A stretch of 64,000 nt of DNA from Ferruginibacter sp. Lineage in GTDB: Bacteria; Bacteroidota; Bacteroidia; Chitinophagales; Chitinophagaceae. The stretch lies in the NCBI GenBank assembly GCA_028288705.1, contig JAQBNH010000005.1, positions 62,001-126,000 of the forward strand, written 5' to 3'. Position numbers and translations under genes: made by a program. Shown in pieces: positions 54,710 through 64,000 of the stretch. The notes beneath the pieces were generated by a model, which worked only from the letters and a program-made list of their open reading frames with translations, was not told the DNA's origin and did no database searches. Positions within the stretch are counted from its first letter, which is position 1. Each line of letters starts with the position of its first letter.

Positions 54710-55495
54710 TTACTCTTTCGTGGCGAGGTAATTATAATCCTCCAGTAATTTTGTGAGGAAATCAACGCCGCCCATGTTGGTCCGGATCTGTAACACATCC
54801 TTGATCTTATATTCCACGCGGACAGCGATATCGTAATTGTTTCGTTTGTTCGCCTGCGTGAGTACCGTTTTGATCGTATTAATATCGTTATCTGTGAGGC
54901 GCATCACTTCGGGGAAACTCACCACGTAATTTTGATTCGTTACCTCCATGAAGACGGTATCGTTCACACTGAGGTCTGTCTTCGCATTCACTAAAACAGT
55001 TCCCGCAGCAATATCCCCAAGCCGCTGGCTCTTACGCGACACCGCGATGATGATGATCACGCCCAAACCCAGCATGCCGGTCATCATCGTGTACACGATC
55101 AGGCTTTCGGCAGAGAAAAAAACATAACCGAATAAAAACGGCCATTCGAAAAATTTCGTGATCCAGCGCAGCAGGTATTGCCCCATCGTAGGTTCCCCAC
55201 CGTCGAGGCTGATGACGCGTATTGCCATTAATTTCTTGCCGATCGTTTGTCCATTCATCCAGAGTTCTGTCAGCAACGAATACAATAACATCGGCAGGGA
55301 GATCAGCAGGATATCCAGCCCCATATTTTCCTGCAGGGAAATGCCCAGCCCGTTGTAGAGCAGGTATTTCATCGAAAAAATATAAGCGATCAGGAGGGCG
55401 TAATCAATTAAATAAGCCAGCAGCCGTTTATGAAAGGGGGCAACTTCAAATTCAAGGTCGATATTAAAAACCGTTTCTATCTGAATCAGGGACAT
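54710..55495 (-). CDS. RDD-family membrane protein
   Basis: A 261-residue protein with an RDD domain (KRLLAYLIDYALLIAYIF with the first Arg/Asp, IGKKLMAIRVISLDGGEPT and RLGDIAAGTVLVNAKTDL), three hydrophobic helices and a soluble C-terminus of about 80 residues. Function of the family is uncertain (transport or sensing suggested). It is divergent from SpoIIM-type gene at 55624 and belongs to the usual RDD/SpoIIM/DUF4129/DUF4350/MoxR/DUF58 neighbourhood of Bacteroidota. Confidence 0.88.
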   Translation of the reverse strand: MSLIQIETVFNIDLEFEVAPFHKRLLAYLIDYALLIAYIFSMKYLLYNGLGISLQENMGLDILLISLPMLLYSLLTELWMNGQTIGKKLMAIRVISLDGGEPTMGQYLLRWITKFFEWPFLFGYVFFSAESLIVYTMMTGMLGLGVIIIIAVSRKSQRLGDIAAGTVLVNAKTDLSVNDTVFMEVTNQNYVVSFPEVMRLTDNDINTIKTVLTQANKRNNYDIAVRVEYKIKDVLQIRTNMGGVDFLTKLLEDYNYLATKE

Positions 55496-55623
55496 TACTG
55501 CAATTTACAATCTTCGGGAAATGAAAAAGCAGATTTTTTTATTCGTAAAAAATAAAGCAAATTGTAGCCTGACGGGGACCGTACCAGCTCCTGGTCATCG
55601 TTGTTAAGCAAACTACTGTACCG

Positions 55624-56646
55624 ATGCGGGAAGCGATGTTTATTAAAAAAAATGTAGATAAATGGAATGCTTACCAGCATCAGCCAACCACAAATCCTGA
55701 TGAAACAGCCGAACGTTTCATCACCCTCATCGACGACTTTTCTTACGCAAAAACATTTTACCCGAAAAGCAAAGCCACACGCTGGCTCAACGGGCTCGCT
55801 GCTTCGATCTATCAGAATATTTATCAGAATAAAAAAGAGAAGTATCGCCGTATTCCCGAGTTCTGGAAATATGAACTGCCGCTGCTTTTCAAGAAATACC
55901 ACCGCATCTTTTTATTTACGACGCTGATCTTTATCCTTTTCGTGGCGATCGGCGTGATCTCCAGCATGCACAATCCTGATTTCGTGCGGGGCGTACTCGG
56001 CGATCGTTATGTGGATATGACGGAGGAAAATATCAGCAAAGGCGACCCGTTCGGCGTGTATAAAGATGAGAACCCGTTTACGATGTTTGTGCGCATTGCG
56101 TTTAATAATATCCGCGTCGCATTCTTTACGTTTATCGGCGGCTTTACGCTTGGTTTTGTCACGCTTTCATTATTATGGAGCAATGGCATTATGCTCGGTT
56201 GTTTCCAGTATATGTTTTTCGCAAATGGCCTGGGCGTGCAATCGATCCTCGTGATCTGGATTCATGGCACGATTGAAATTTCTTCGATCGTGATCGCCGG
56301 CACGGCAGGATTTATCCTGGCCAACGGAATTTTATTTCCGGGCACGTATAGCCGGCTCGAATCTTTCAAACGAGGTGCGCGCGATGCGGCAAAAGTGCTG
56401 ATCAGCCTGATTCCGTTTTTTATTCTTGCATCGTTTTTAGAAAGTTATATCACGCACCTGATGAGTGAGACCTATGATAAGGCAACGAACTCAGGGCTTC
56501 CGGCATGGGCGAGCGTGATCATCCTGGCGGCTTCGGTCTTCCTGATCATTTGGTATTTTGTTATCTGGCCGATCCGTTTGTCCAAACGCGGTTATTATTC
56601 AAAAAAAGAGGGCATCGTCAGCCGGATCATTCCAAGCCATGCGTAA
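55624..56646 (+). CDS. SpoIIM/DUF95-type membrane protein
   Basis: A 340-residue protein; an alternative ATG is 12 bases in. The N-terminal soluble part has AERFITLIDDFSYAKTFYP, followed by hydrophobic helices IFLFTTLIFILFVAIGVISS, NIRVAFFTFIGGFTLGFVTL, SILVIWIHGTIEISSIVIAG, and AKVLISLIPFFILASFLESY. The stretch NIRVAFFTF-IGG-FTLG and IHGTIEISSI are SpoIIM-family signatures. It starts an operon; its stop overlaps the next start (ATGCGTAA). A role in membrane organisation is inferred from the family. Confidence 0.9.
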   Translation: MREAMFIKKNVDKWNAYQHQPTTNPDETAERFITLIDDFSYAKTFYPKSKATRWLNGLAASIYQNIYQNKKEKYRRIPEFWKYELPLLFKKYHRIFLFTTLIFILFVAIGVISSMHNPDFVRGVLGDRYVDMTEENISKGDPFGVYKDENPFTMFVRIAFNNIRVAFFTFIGGFTLGFVTLSLLWSNGIMLGCFQYMFFANGLGVQSILVIWIHGTIEISSIVIAGTAGFILANGILFPGTYSRLESFKRGARDAAKVLISLIPFFILASFLESYITHLMSETYDKATNSGLPAWASVIILAASVFLIIWYFVIWPIRLSKRGYYSKKEGIVSRIIPSHA

Positions 56647-57376
56647 GTATCTCCTCTTTTTGTCCTTCGTTTTTTTCAGCAGCCTTTCTTCGTTGCAGGC
56701 ACAGGTGTCGGCACCGGAAAGTGATGACCACGCGAACGTCGAAAGAGCAGACAGCACGGAAACATTCGTGAGTGAAGGCGTAAGTGCAGATTCGATCCGG
56801 GCCTGGAAAAAAGAAAAGCAGTTTGCTTACATGCGCAACCTCGACAGTCTGCTTAAAGGCCAGCAGAAAGAGGAACCTGCTGTTCAAACCCCGGCACCGC
56901 GAAGCATTTCTTTCTTCGATGCGTTATTTGGTAGCGGCATCGTCCAGGCGATCCTCTGGATATTGGCAATAGGTTTTGTGGGGTTTATCTTATACCGGCT
57001 CTTTATCAGTGAGGGCGCGTTCCGGCGTGTGGCTAAGGATGCCAGCGTGCAGGAACAGGCAACGGAAGAGGAGATCGTGATGAGCAGGAATTACGATGCG
57101 TTAATTCATGAAGCCTGCAAACAACCGGATTACCGCGCTGCCGTGCGTTACCTGTTCCTCAAAACATTACAAAAACTATCGGAACGTTCCCTGGTCATTT
57201 TTTCTGTAGATAAAACCAACAGTCTCTATGTGAAGGAAGTGCCGCCGGCGAAACAAAATGAATTCGCCGGGTTGGTACTCGCTTATGAATATGTGTGGTA
57301 TGGTAAACTGCAGATAGATAAAGAACAATACGAAAAAATTGAAAGCCGTTTTACCGGGTTTCTGCAAAAAGTATAA
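56639..57376 (+). CDS. DUF4129-domain membrane protein
   Basis: A 245-residue protein from the ATG at 56639, which overlaps the previous stop by 8 bases and starts a signal peptide (KYLLFLSFVFFSSLSSLQAQ). A transmembrane helix IVQAILWILAIGFVGFILY (about 101-119) is followed by the DUF4129 domain (DALIHEACKQPDYRAAVRYL, then KTLQKLSERSLVIF and YVWYGKLQIDKEQYEKI). Part of the MoxR/DUF58 operon; the next gene begins on the last base of its stop. Confidence 0.85.
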   Translation: MRKYLLFLSFVFFSSLSSLQAQVSAPESDDHANVERADSTETFVSEGVSADSIRAWKKEKQFAYMRNLDSLLKGQQKEEPAVQTPAPRSISFFDALFGSGIVQAILWILAIGFVGFILYRLFISEGAFRRVAKDASVQEQATEEEIVMSRNYDALIHEACKQPDYRAAVRYLFLKTLQKLSERSLVIFSVDKTNSLYVKEVPPAKQNEFAGLVLAYEYVWYGKLQIDKEQYEKIESRFTGFLQKV

Positions 57377-58578
57377 TGGGGTTGAAACCGCTATTCTATA
57401 TAATTATTTTCGCCTTGCTGCAGTTCTCCTGCAAGCGGCAGGTACGCCTGCCGGATATGAAGGAAAGCTATGGCATAAAAGAGGCGAAGCCCTTTGGCGC
57501 GAAAGCGATCTTCCGTATGGTGCGGGCGCAGTTTCCTGCTTCAGATATCAGTACGCTCTCATTGAGTTTTAACCAACCCTATACTTCCGTAGATACAGGA
57601 AACTTATACGTTAGCATCAGCAGCAAATTTCTTCCCGATGAAGATGCAGTGAACGCGTTATTAAATTTTATCTACAAAGGCAATACGGCCTTTATCGCAG
57701 CAGGCGAAATTGACAGCAGTTTTTTACAAAGGTTTTACTGGAAACAAACGCATGCAGACTGGCCGGCAATGATGCGGGAATTTCTGTATAAGCAAACATC
57801 AGTGAGCTTGGCTGATTCTCCACGCCTGGCGCGTGATTCGGCTTTCGGATATTATTATCTTCCGTTAATTGATCACTTCACTAAAATTGATGAAGGCTAT
57901 GGAACGGTGTTGAGCCGGAACGAAATGGGTGCGCCGAATGCCGTTGGTTTTGGTTATGGAAAAGGCGCAGTGATCTTTCATGCCGAGCCCCGCGTGTTCA
58001 GCAATTATTTTTTGCTCACAGACAGTAATTATCGGTATGCTGCGGCATTACTAAAAAAATTGCCCGCAAATACAAATGAGATCTTCTGGGATGATTTTTA
58101 TAACAAGCGAACATCGGCCGCCGGCAACGGAGATCATTCATCATTTGAAACCATCTTCAAATCCCCGCAACTGACCTGGGCATTCTGGCTCACACTCGCG
58201 CTGCTGCTGTTCTATATTTTATTTAACGGGAAAAGGAGGCAGCGGATCGTGCCGGTAGAAAAGCCGGTGCAAAACGCATCCGTGGCTTTTGCAGAAGCGA
58301 TCGCCGGTTTGTACCTCAAAGAGCGCAACAATAAATCCATTGCGGATAAAATGATCACCTATTTCAACGAACAGGTGCGCAGCCGGTACTATCTTACAGG
58401 TGCCGTAGGCACGGCTGATTTTATCCAAAGCCTGAGCAGGAAAGCTGCGGTACCCGTTGATAAAGTGGAAACCTTATATCGCACGATGGCATCTTTGGCG
58501 GCGATGGAAGAAATCAGCGACTACCAGTTATTAAACCTTAACGAGCAGATACAATATTTTTATAAAACAAGAAACTAA
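57376..58578 (+). CDS. DUF4350-domain protein with C-terminal membrane helix
   Basis: A 400-residue protein with a lipobox-like start (YIIIFALLQFSCKRQ), an extracytoplasmic region with DUF4350 features (AVNALLNFIYKGNTAFIAAG, GAVIFHAEPRVFSNYF), one helix (LTWAFWLTLALLLFYILF, about 257-274) and a helical cytoplasmic end. In the family this domain resembles an enzyme-less GATase-like fold. TAATG overlap with the previous gene and one-base overlap with the MoxR gene show tight coupling. Confidence 0.82.
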   Translation: MGLKPLFYIIIFALLQFSCKRQVRLPDMKESYGIKEAKPFGAKAIFRMVRAQFPASDISTLSLSFNQPYTSVDTGNLYVSISSKFLPDEDAVNALLNFIYKGNTAFIAAGEIDSSFLQRFYWKQTHADWPAMMREFLYKQTSVSLADSPRLARDSAFGYYYLPLIDHFTKIDEGYGTVLSRNEMGAPNAVGFGYGKGAVIFHAEPRVFSNYFLLTDSNYRYAAALLKKLPANTNEIFWDDFYNKRTSAAGNGDHSSFETIFKSPQLTWAFWLTLALLLFYILFNGKRRQRIVPVEKPVQNASVAFAEAIAGLYLKERNNKSIADKMITYFNEQVRSRYYLTGAVGTADFIQSLSRKAAVPVDKVETLYRTMASLAAMEEISDYQLLNLNEQIQYFYKTRN

Positions 58579-59555
58579 TGGAAGATAATATTTTTGATGC
58601 CTCATCAGCAGTGGCGGGATTAAATGGAAAATTGCAGGAGATCCGCGCGGAGATCGGGAAAGTAATCATCGGGCAGGATAATGTGGTAGACCTGCTGATG
58701 GTGGGCCTTTTATGCGACGGGCATTTGTTGCTCGAAGGGGTGCCGGGCGTGGCAAAAACGCTGGCAGCGAAGCTACTGGCGAAGATCATCGACGTGAATT
58801 TTTCACGATTACAATTTACGCCCGACCTGATGCCGGGGGATGTGATCGGCACTTCCGTATTCAATCCGAAAGAAGGGGAATTTTATTTTAAAGCCGGGCC
58901 GATATTCAGCAATATCGTGCTGATCGATGAGATCAATCGTTCGCCCGCGAAAACGCAATCTGCCCTTTTTGAAGTGATGGAAGAAAGGCAGGTGACGGTT
59001 GATGGCGTAACGCACCAGATGAGTTACCCGTTCATCGTATTGGCTACGCAAAATCCAATCGAGCAGGAGGGAACCTACCGGCTTCCTGAGGCACAACTGG
59101 ATCGTTTCCTTTTTAAGATCGGCATCAGTTATCCGACACTGCAGGAAGAGATCCGTATCCTCACTAACCAGCAGGGTAAAACGCAGCAGGAATTATTAGA
59201 GGACGTAACCAAGGTATTGTCTGCAGATGAGATCCGGCATTACCGTTCCATCGTGCAGGATGTTGCTGTAGAACCAAGGCTGGTAGAATATATCGCAACG
59301 ATCGTAAATGAAACCAGGAACAATCCATCGCTGTACTTAGGCGCTTCTACGCGTGCATCGCTGGCGATCCTGCGCACATCAAAAGCCACGGCCGCATTGA
59401 AAGGCCGCAATTTCGTTATCCCTGAAGACATTATTGAAATGGCGACGCCTGTGCTCCGCCACCGGATAATGCTCACGCCGGAAAAAGAAATGGAAGGCAT
59501 TACGCCTGACGACCTGGTGGAGAGTATTATTAAAGCATTGGAAGTGCCCCGCTAA
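58578..59555 (+). CDS. MoxR-type AAA+ ATPase
   Basis: A 325-residue MoxR ATPase. Walker A EGVPGVAKTLAA (53-64), Walker B NIVLIDEINRSPAKTQ, sensor 1 YPFIVLATQNPIEQEG and sensor 2 region ARASLAILRTSKA. Cytoplasmic chaperone-like ATPase that usually works with DUF58/VWA partners encoded next to it; the DUF58 gene starts 5 bases later. The operon probably builds or activates an envelope stress or assembly apparatus, which is inference. Confidence 0.95.
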   Translation: MEDNIFDASSAVAGLNGKLQEIRAEIGKVIIGQDNVVDLLMVGLLCDGHLLLEGVPGVAKTLAAKLLAKIIDVNFSRLQFTPDLMPGDVIGTSVFNPKEGEFYFKAGPIFSNIVLIDEINRSPAKTQSALFEVMEERQVTVDGVTHQMSYPFIVLATQNPIEQEGTYRLPEAQLDRFLFKIGISYPTLQEEIRILTNQQGKTQQELLEDVTKVLSADEIRHYRSIVQDVAVEPRLVEYIATIVNETRNNPSLYLGASTRASLAILRTSKATAALKGRNFVIPEDIIEMATPVLRHRIMLTPEKEMEGITPDDLVESIIKALEVPR

Positions 59556-59560
59556 ACACA

Positions 59561-60904
59561 ATGAACATTTTTAAAAAATATTTCGGCGACCTCTTTATCC
59601 CGTTGCGGTTTTACATCGCGGCCGGGGGCTGCATTGTATTTTTTATCATCGCGTTTTTTGTCCCGCGGTTATCGTCATTCGCAACAATTTTATTTGCGGT
59701 GTTTGTGTTGCTTTCGTTAATTGATTATGCCTTTCTTTTTTTCAATCGGCGCGTGCCTGTAGCGCAGCGTATTGTCAACGACCGGTTGAGTAATGGGGAT
59801 GCCAACAAGATCAGCCTGCGCCTCAGGAATCCATTTCCATTCGCCATCAGCCTGCGGGTGATTGATGAATTGCCTTTCCAGTTCCAGGAGCGGCGCTTCA
59901 GCATGAAAAAAGATTTGCCTGCACGTGGTAACGGAAGATTGAATTATACGATCAAACCGACAGAGCGCGGGCAATATGGATTCGGTGACATCATTTTGTA
60001 TATCCAGACAAAACTCGGTTTGATCGAACGCCGCTATGTTGCTCCCGGCGAAGAATTAGTGAGCGTTTATCCGTCCTTTCTCAATTTGCGCGGGCAGCAG
60101 TTAATGTCTTCCAAAACAACGACGGATGGAACCGGCAACCGCCGTATGCGGAAGATCGGCCAGAGCATGGAGTTTGAGCAGGTAAAGGATTATGTGAACG
60201 GTGATGATATTCGTACGATCAACTGGAAGGCAACCGCAAGAAAAGGTCAGCTGATGGTGAACAGCTATGTGGATGAAAAATCTCAGCAGGTGTATTGCAT
60301 CATTGATAAAGGCAGGTTGATGAAGATGCCTTTTAACGGGCTGAGCCTGCTGGATTACGCGATCAACAGCGCACTGGCCCTGAGCAATATCTGCCTGAAG
60401 AAACAAGACAAGATCGGTATGATCAGCTTCTCCAATAAAATGGGCTCGGTGATTGCTGCTGACAGGAACCCGATTCAACGCGAACATATTTTGAACGCCT
60501 TGTACCAGGAAAAAACGGCCTTCCTGGAGAGCGATTATGAATTATTGTATACGCAATTGCGGCACAAGATCAAACAGCGGAGTCTCTTGATTCTCTTTAC
60601 AAATTTTGAATCGCTGAATGGCCTTCAGCGCCAGTTGCCTTACCTGCGCGCGATCGCAAAGCATCATTTGTTGCTGGTTGTGTTTTTTGAAAACACCGAG
60701 CTCAGCCGTCTCGCCGGCGCCGATGCATATAACGTAGATGACGTATATGTAAAAACTATTTCTGAAAAATTTGTGTACGAGAAGAAACTCGTTGTAAAAG
60801 AACTGCAGAAATATGGCATCATATCTATTCTCAGCACACCGGAAAACCTTACGGTAAATGCGATCAACAAATACCTCGAATTAAAAGCCCGCCAGGCGGT
60901 GTAA
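59561..60904 (+). CDS. DUF58 protein (BatA-like partner of MoxR)
   Basis: A 447-residue protein with two N-terminal hydrophobic segments (FYIAAGGCIVFFIIAFFVP and SFATILFAVFVLLSLIDYAF), then an Ig-like region and the DUF58 signature VKDYVNGDDIRTINWKATAR (about 210-229), followed by a VWA-like part. Membrane-anchored partner of the MoxR ATPase. Last gene of the operon that begins at 55624; truB follows after 37 bases. Confidence 0.9.
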   Translation: MNIFKKYFGDLFIPLRFYIAAGGCIVFFIIAFFVPRLSSFATILFAVFVLLSLIDYAFLFFNRRVPVAQRIVNDRLSNGDANKISLRLRNPFPFAISLRVIDELPFQFQERRFSMKKDLPARGNGRLNYTIKPTERGQYGFGDIILYIQTKLGLIERRYVAPGEELVSVYPSFLNLRGQQLMSSKTTTDGTGNRRMRKIGQSMEFEQVKDYVNGDDIRTINWKATARKGQLMVNSYVDEKSQQVYCIIDKGRLMKMPFNGLSLLDYAINSALALSNICLKKQDKIGMISFSNKMGSVIAADRNPIQREHILNALYQEKTAFLESDYELLYTQLRHKIKQRSLLILFTNFESLNGLQRQLPYLRAIAKHHLLLVVFFENTELSRLAGADAYNVDDVYVKTISEKFVYEKKLVVKELQKYGIISILSTPENLTVNAINKYLELKARQAV

Positions 60905-60941
60905 GAGTTGCGCCGTTTCTGTACTTTCGCAAAAATATTAC

Positions 60942-61733
60942 GTGGCAAAAAAATCTTCCTACAGGGCAAAACATCTTGAAAAAACAGCTGGCAGCATCGA
61001 TGATATGCCACGTCCGGCTGCAATTGTGATCACGGATGAATTGCGTAAAACTTTTGAAGAAGGCCGGGTAATCCTGGTGGACAAGCCACTGCACTGGACC
61101 TCTTTCGACGTGGTGCGAAAGATCCGTAACAGCATCCGCATAAAAAAAGTGGGACATGCGGGCACGCTGGATCCGCTGGCATCAGGGTTGTTGATTGTAT
61201 GCACCGGGAAGTTTACGAAGAACATCAATACTTACATGGCGCAGGAAAAAGAGTATACCGGGAGTTTTACCCTGGGCGCCATCACCCCCACATATGATCT
61301 TGAATCGGAGCCGACAGCATTGCGGGATATCTCTAACATCACAGAAGCGCAGGTGCATGAAGCCACAAAAGCTTTCACCGGTGACATTGAACAAATGCCC
61401 CCGATCTATTCTGCTATAAAAAAAGATGGTGTGGCGTTGTATGAGCTCGCGCGGCGTGGGGTGGATGTGGAATTAAAAGCGCGTCCCGTAACTATCTCCG
61501 TATTTGAGATCACGAAAATTGAATGGCCAATGGTTTATTTCCGCGTGGTTTGTTCCACGGGAACGTATATCCGCAGTCTCGCAAATGATTTTGGTGCAAG
61601 CCTGGGAACCGGCGCATACCTGAGTGCATTGCGTCGCACAAGAATCGGTGAATTTTTAGTGGACGACGCTGTAACAATGCCCGCATTTCTAGAAGGGTTG
61701 ACAGCAGCTGAACCAGGTGATCAAAACGGGTAA
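60942..61733 (+). CDS. truB: tRNA pseudouridine-55 synthase
   Basis: A 263-residue enzyme with a GTG start. Core motif GHAGTLDPLASGLLIVCTGK with the catalytic Asp77, VDKPLHWTSFDVVRKIR (47-63), KEYTGSFTLGAITPTYDLES and RVVCSTGTYIRSLANDFGAS. It isomerises U55 of tRNAs. A TACTTTCG element at 60922-60929 may be its promoter. Its 3' end overlaps the convergent porin gene by 13 bases. Confidence 0.97.
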   Translation: MAKKSSYRAKHLEKTAGSIDDMPRPAAIVITDELRKTFEEGRVILVDKPLHWTSFDVVRKIRNSIRIKKVGHAGTLDPLASGLLIVCTGKFTKNINTYMAQEKEYTGSFTLGAITPTYDLESEPTALRDISNITEAQVHEATKAFTGDIEQMPPIYSAIKKDGVALYELARRGVDVELKARPVTISVFEITKIEWPMVYFRVVCSTGTYIRSLANDFGASLGTGAYLSALRRTRIGEFLVDDAVTMPAFLEGLTAAEPGDQNG

Positions 61734-64000
61734 CTGATCCCGATCGTAAAATTGAAATTTTCGTAACGCCATTTCCGGTATTGATCATTAGCTCCTTTCG
61801 AAAATAGTTTCTTAATAAAATCGTCGAAGCCGATGGGCGGCGCTTTCCAGCCCGCGTTTTCATAACTCAGCTCCGGCCGTTTGAAACGAAACCCCAGATC
61901 GAGACGCAGGATAAAATAATTGAAGTCGAGGCGAAAACCTGTGCCGGCCGATAATCCTAATTGCTTGTATAAATTTTTGATCTGGAATTGTGCGCTATCA
62001 GGTCCGCCCGTCGGGTTACCATTTTTCATGTTCCAGATATTTCCTGCATCTACAAATACAGCGCCTCTCAACGTGAGTGAATTGGGAATGATGCGCGCAA
62101 TGTCGTATCGATATTCCATGTTGCCTTCCAGTTGCAGATCGCCGGTACGATCATTGAAAATGTTTTGCCCGAATGGCACTTGTTTTTGTCCGCCACGGCC
62201 GATTCCCCGCACCGGCCAGCCGCGCATACTATTACTTCCTCCGCCAAAATATTGTTTGAAGAAAGGCAGTGCCGTGTCTTTACCCAGCGGTATGCCAACG
62301 CCAGCAAATACCCTGAAAGCCAGGCCGGTCTTCACAAAATTCACCGTGTATTTGTATTCTGCATCGAGCTTGATAAACTTCTTCTTATATTTTCGTAAAA
62401 TGGGTAAGGCGCCCCAGGTGAGCCCTGATTCTTCCGCATTCAGTTTAACAGTGCGTTCTTTATTTAGGCTGAGTAAATGTTTTGGATTGCGATAAGTGCT
62501 CGCATAACTGGCGCCGGTGCCAAAAATAAACGCGGTATTGTAAGAGTATTTTAAAAAAGGATTTCTTACGAGGATCACATTTTTAAAACTATCACTTTGA
62601 TTGAACAGGTAACTGAATTCTGCATTGAGTGGGCGAAAGGTCCAGCGCCGTTCTTTTTTCTTGATAAAGGAAAACCCATGAGTCAGGTTTATATTTTGCA
62701 GGTTGAAAAGATTCAGTCGGTTGTTGTAGGAGAGGCTGGTATTGACAAAAGATTCAGCAACAATTAGCTTCCCCTTTACAAATTTGTTCCATGGAGTGAT
62801 CAGCCGCGGAAATACAAGCGTGTTTCGGTAACTCAATTCATTTGAGTTAACGAGCCTGTTAGCGTTGTTCCTGGAATTGTTATTAAGTTCCACACCGGCG
62901 CGAAAACTGTGCGTCATCCGGATCGCTTCACGACCGATATTCCGGTTCACCAGGGATAAGTTTCCGGAAAGTCCAAAAAGGTTTCCTGCCAACGCATTCG
63001 ACGTTCCGTTCGATGCAGAATAGCTGGCTTCCAGCGCAGCTTCAAAACCAAATTTTTTACCGGGTAATAACTCGATCACCAGATCTACTTTATTGCTGTC
63101 GGGCAGCTCAATTATCTGGATGTTTACATTTTCCCAGATGCCGGCTTTTGATAAATTGGTGAGGGTGCTGTAATATTCACTCTGGCGAAAAACATCGCCG
63201 CGTCTTAAAGTGATGTTCCGTGTGAGGAATGCCGTACGCACATATCGCTGGTGATAGCGCAACACAAACGTTCCCGAGTTGAGTTCGCGCTGAATGATAC
63301 CGGTAGTATCTGTGAGCCGGTCGCTCAACCGGAAATCTTCCAGCACATAAATTTTGTTGATCGTGTATTTATTCAGTTTGGTGGAATCTTCCGGTATGTT
63401 CAATACCACAGCCAATTTGATTTGCGGAGAGTCGCGTTTTTGCTGGGCTTCAGCCAACAGGCGCAATTGTTCGAAAGGATCATCTGTAACACTCGTCAGC
63501 GCTGCGATCGTGGTATCGCCCCGCACTTTTAATTCAGCTGAAGTAAATTTATAATACCCGTTATTTCGAAAACTATCTACGAGCCGCGACATCTCGCCGA
63601 GCACCGCAGCTTTTGTGATAGGGTTATTTTCTACCAGGATGGATTCGGATTTCATAGCCAGTGCCATTTGCTGCAGATCAGGTTTCACAAGCCGGTAACT
63701 AACGGTATCGATCAATGTCTGCCTTCCGGGAAAAACGCTGTATTTTACATTTACACGCCTTCCGTCAATCGTGTCTGCCTTGTATTCCACGCGCGAACTG
63801 TAATAGCCGAGGTGAAACATCGATGCATTCATATTCCGGGCTGAAAGTCCCGAGTAGCCTGTATCGTAAGCCGGCGGTTTATTGATCAGGTGTAACAGGA
63901 ACAGCGCGTCTTTTGTTGTCGTCTTCGCGCTGTCGTCCATCTGGTTGGCGAGTCGTTGCAGCAGGGCCGACTTTTCTGTTTTCGTAAAATTTCCTCCCGT
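61721..64000 (-). CDS. BamA/TamA-family outer-membrane protein (N-terminus beyond right edge)
   Basis: An open frame on the minus strand running to the window end; an internal ATG at 63940 is not the real start, because upstream codons remain open and family-like. It has POTRA-like segments (TINKIYVLEDFRLSDRLTDT, NVNIQIIELPDSNKVDLVIE) and then a beta-barrel with GFEAALEASYSASNGTSN, FFKQYFGGGSNSMRGWPVRG and a terminal NFNFTIGISYPF ending in Phe. It probably inserts or exports outer-membrane proteins; a TamA-type partnership with the TamB-like gene at 28499 is possible. It is convergent with truB. Confidence 0.9.
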   Translation of the reverse strand, partial: TGGNFTKTEKSALLQRLANQMDDSAKTTTKDALFLLHLINKPPAYDTGYSGLSARNMNASMFHLGYYSSRVEYKADTIDGRRVNVKYSVFPGRQTLIDTVSYRLVKPDLQQMALAMKSESILVENNPITKAAVLGEMSRLVDSFRNNGYYKFTSAELKVRGDTTIAALTSVTDDPFEQLRLLAEAQQKRDSPQIKLAVVLNIPEDSTKLNKYTINKIYVLEDFRLSDRLTDTTGIIQRELNSGTFVLRYHQRYVRTAFLTRNITLRRGDVFRQSEYYSTLTNLSKAGIWENVNIQIIELPDSNKVDLVIELLPGKKFGFEAALEASYSASNGTSNALAGNLFGLSGNLSLVNRNIGREAIRMTHSFRAGVELNNNSRNNANRLVNSNELSYRNTLVFPRLITPWNKFVKGKLIVAESFVNTSLSYNNRLNLFNLQNINLTHGFSFIKKKERRWTFRPLNAEFSYLFNQSDSFKNVILVRNPFLKYSYNTAFIFGTGASYASTYRNPKHLLSLNKERTVKLNAEESGLTWGALPILRKYKKKFIKLDAEYKYTVNFVKTGLAFRVFAGVGIPLGKDTALPFFKQYFGGGSNSMRGWPVRGIGRGGQKQVPFGQNIFNDRTGDLQLEGNMEYRYDIARIIPNSLTLRGAVFVDAGNIWNMKNGNPTGGPDSAQFQIKNLYKQLGLSAGTGFRLDFNYFILRLDLGFRFKRPELSYENAGWKAPPIGFDDFIKKLFSKGANDQYRKWRYENFNFTIGISYPF

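Overview
The window looks like chromosome from a Bacteroidota bacterium, most likely a Chitinophagaceae-like relative. This is inferred from gene content: a periplasmic beta-propeller/Y_Y_Y sensor kinase, a TamB-like protein, a FadL-like porin, many DUF families typical of Bacteroidota, a short-form ProRS, and a TAnnTTTG-type -7 element before proS. No rRNA, tRNA, CRISPR array, integrase or transposase gene was recognised.

Layout. 1-4579: the N-terminal part of a secreted protein, then a LuxR-type response regulator and its sensor kinase, all on the minus strand. 4580-13990: an accessory stretch of small isolated genes (DUF6159, XRE regulator, DUF3024, UPF0158-like, a secreted protein, a HEPN/DUF2188 pair, DUF6933-like), separated by several families of dispersed, hairpin-forming intergenic repeats. 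14030-27462: an AT-richer defence-type island. 27513-28277: a decayed partial duplicate of a small membrane-protein gene, then the intact gene. 28499-35002: TamB-like protein and gamma-glutamyltransferase. 35003-37254: 2.2 kb with almost nothing but repeats (two copies of the long dispersed element, a three-unit ~252-bp tandem array, a two-unit 180-bp array). 37255-64000: mainly housekeeping genes, namely M14 peptidase, PIG-L-type protein, Na+/solute symporter, lon, CCA-adding enzyme, miaA, FadL-like porin, lipoprotein, proS, an RDD/SpoIIM/DUF4129/DUF4350/MoxR/DUF58 envelope cluster, truB, and a BamA/TamA-type porin that runs off the right edge.

The most interesting unit is the operon-like run 14030-26627. 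It is seven genes on one strand with gaps of 42 bases or less and one 4-base overlap: a D12-class adenine methylase, a HerA-type ATPase, a NurA-type nuclease carrying a Cys4 knuckle, a UvrD/AddA-type helicase, a RecB/AddB-type Fe-S nuclease module whose motifs are split over the helicase gene and the next gene, and a type III Mod/Res pair. A solitary PD-(D/E)XK nuclease follows at 26794. I do not recognise this combination as a named defence system. I infer that a DNA-end-processing machine (HerA-NurA plus an AddAB-like helicase-nuclease) is coupled to two self-marking methylases and a type III restriction enzyme. The mod gene also contains a perfect 18-bp inverted repeat inside its coding sequence.

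The dispersed repeats deserve attention too. One family has a hairpin in which two base pairs changed on both arms between copies, which points to selection on structure. An inverted array of 11-nt iteron-like units lies about 0.8 kb upstream of the island.
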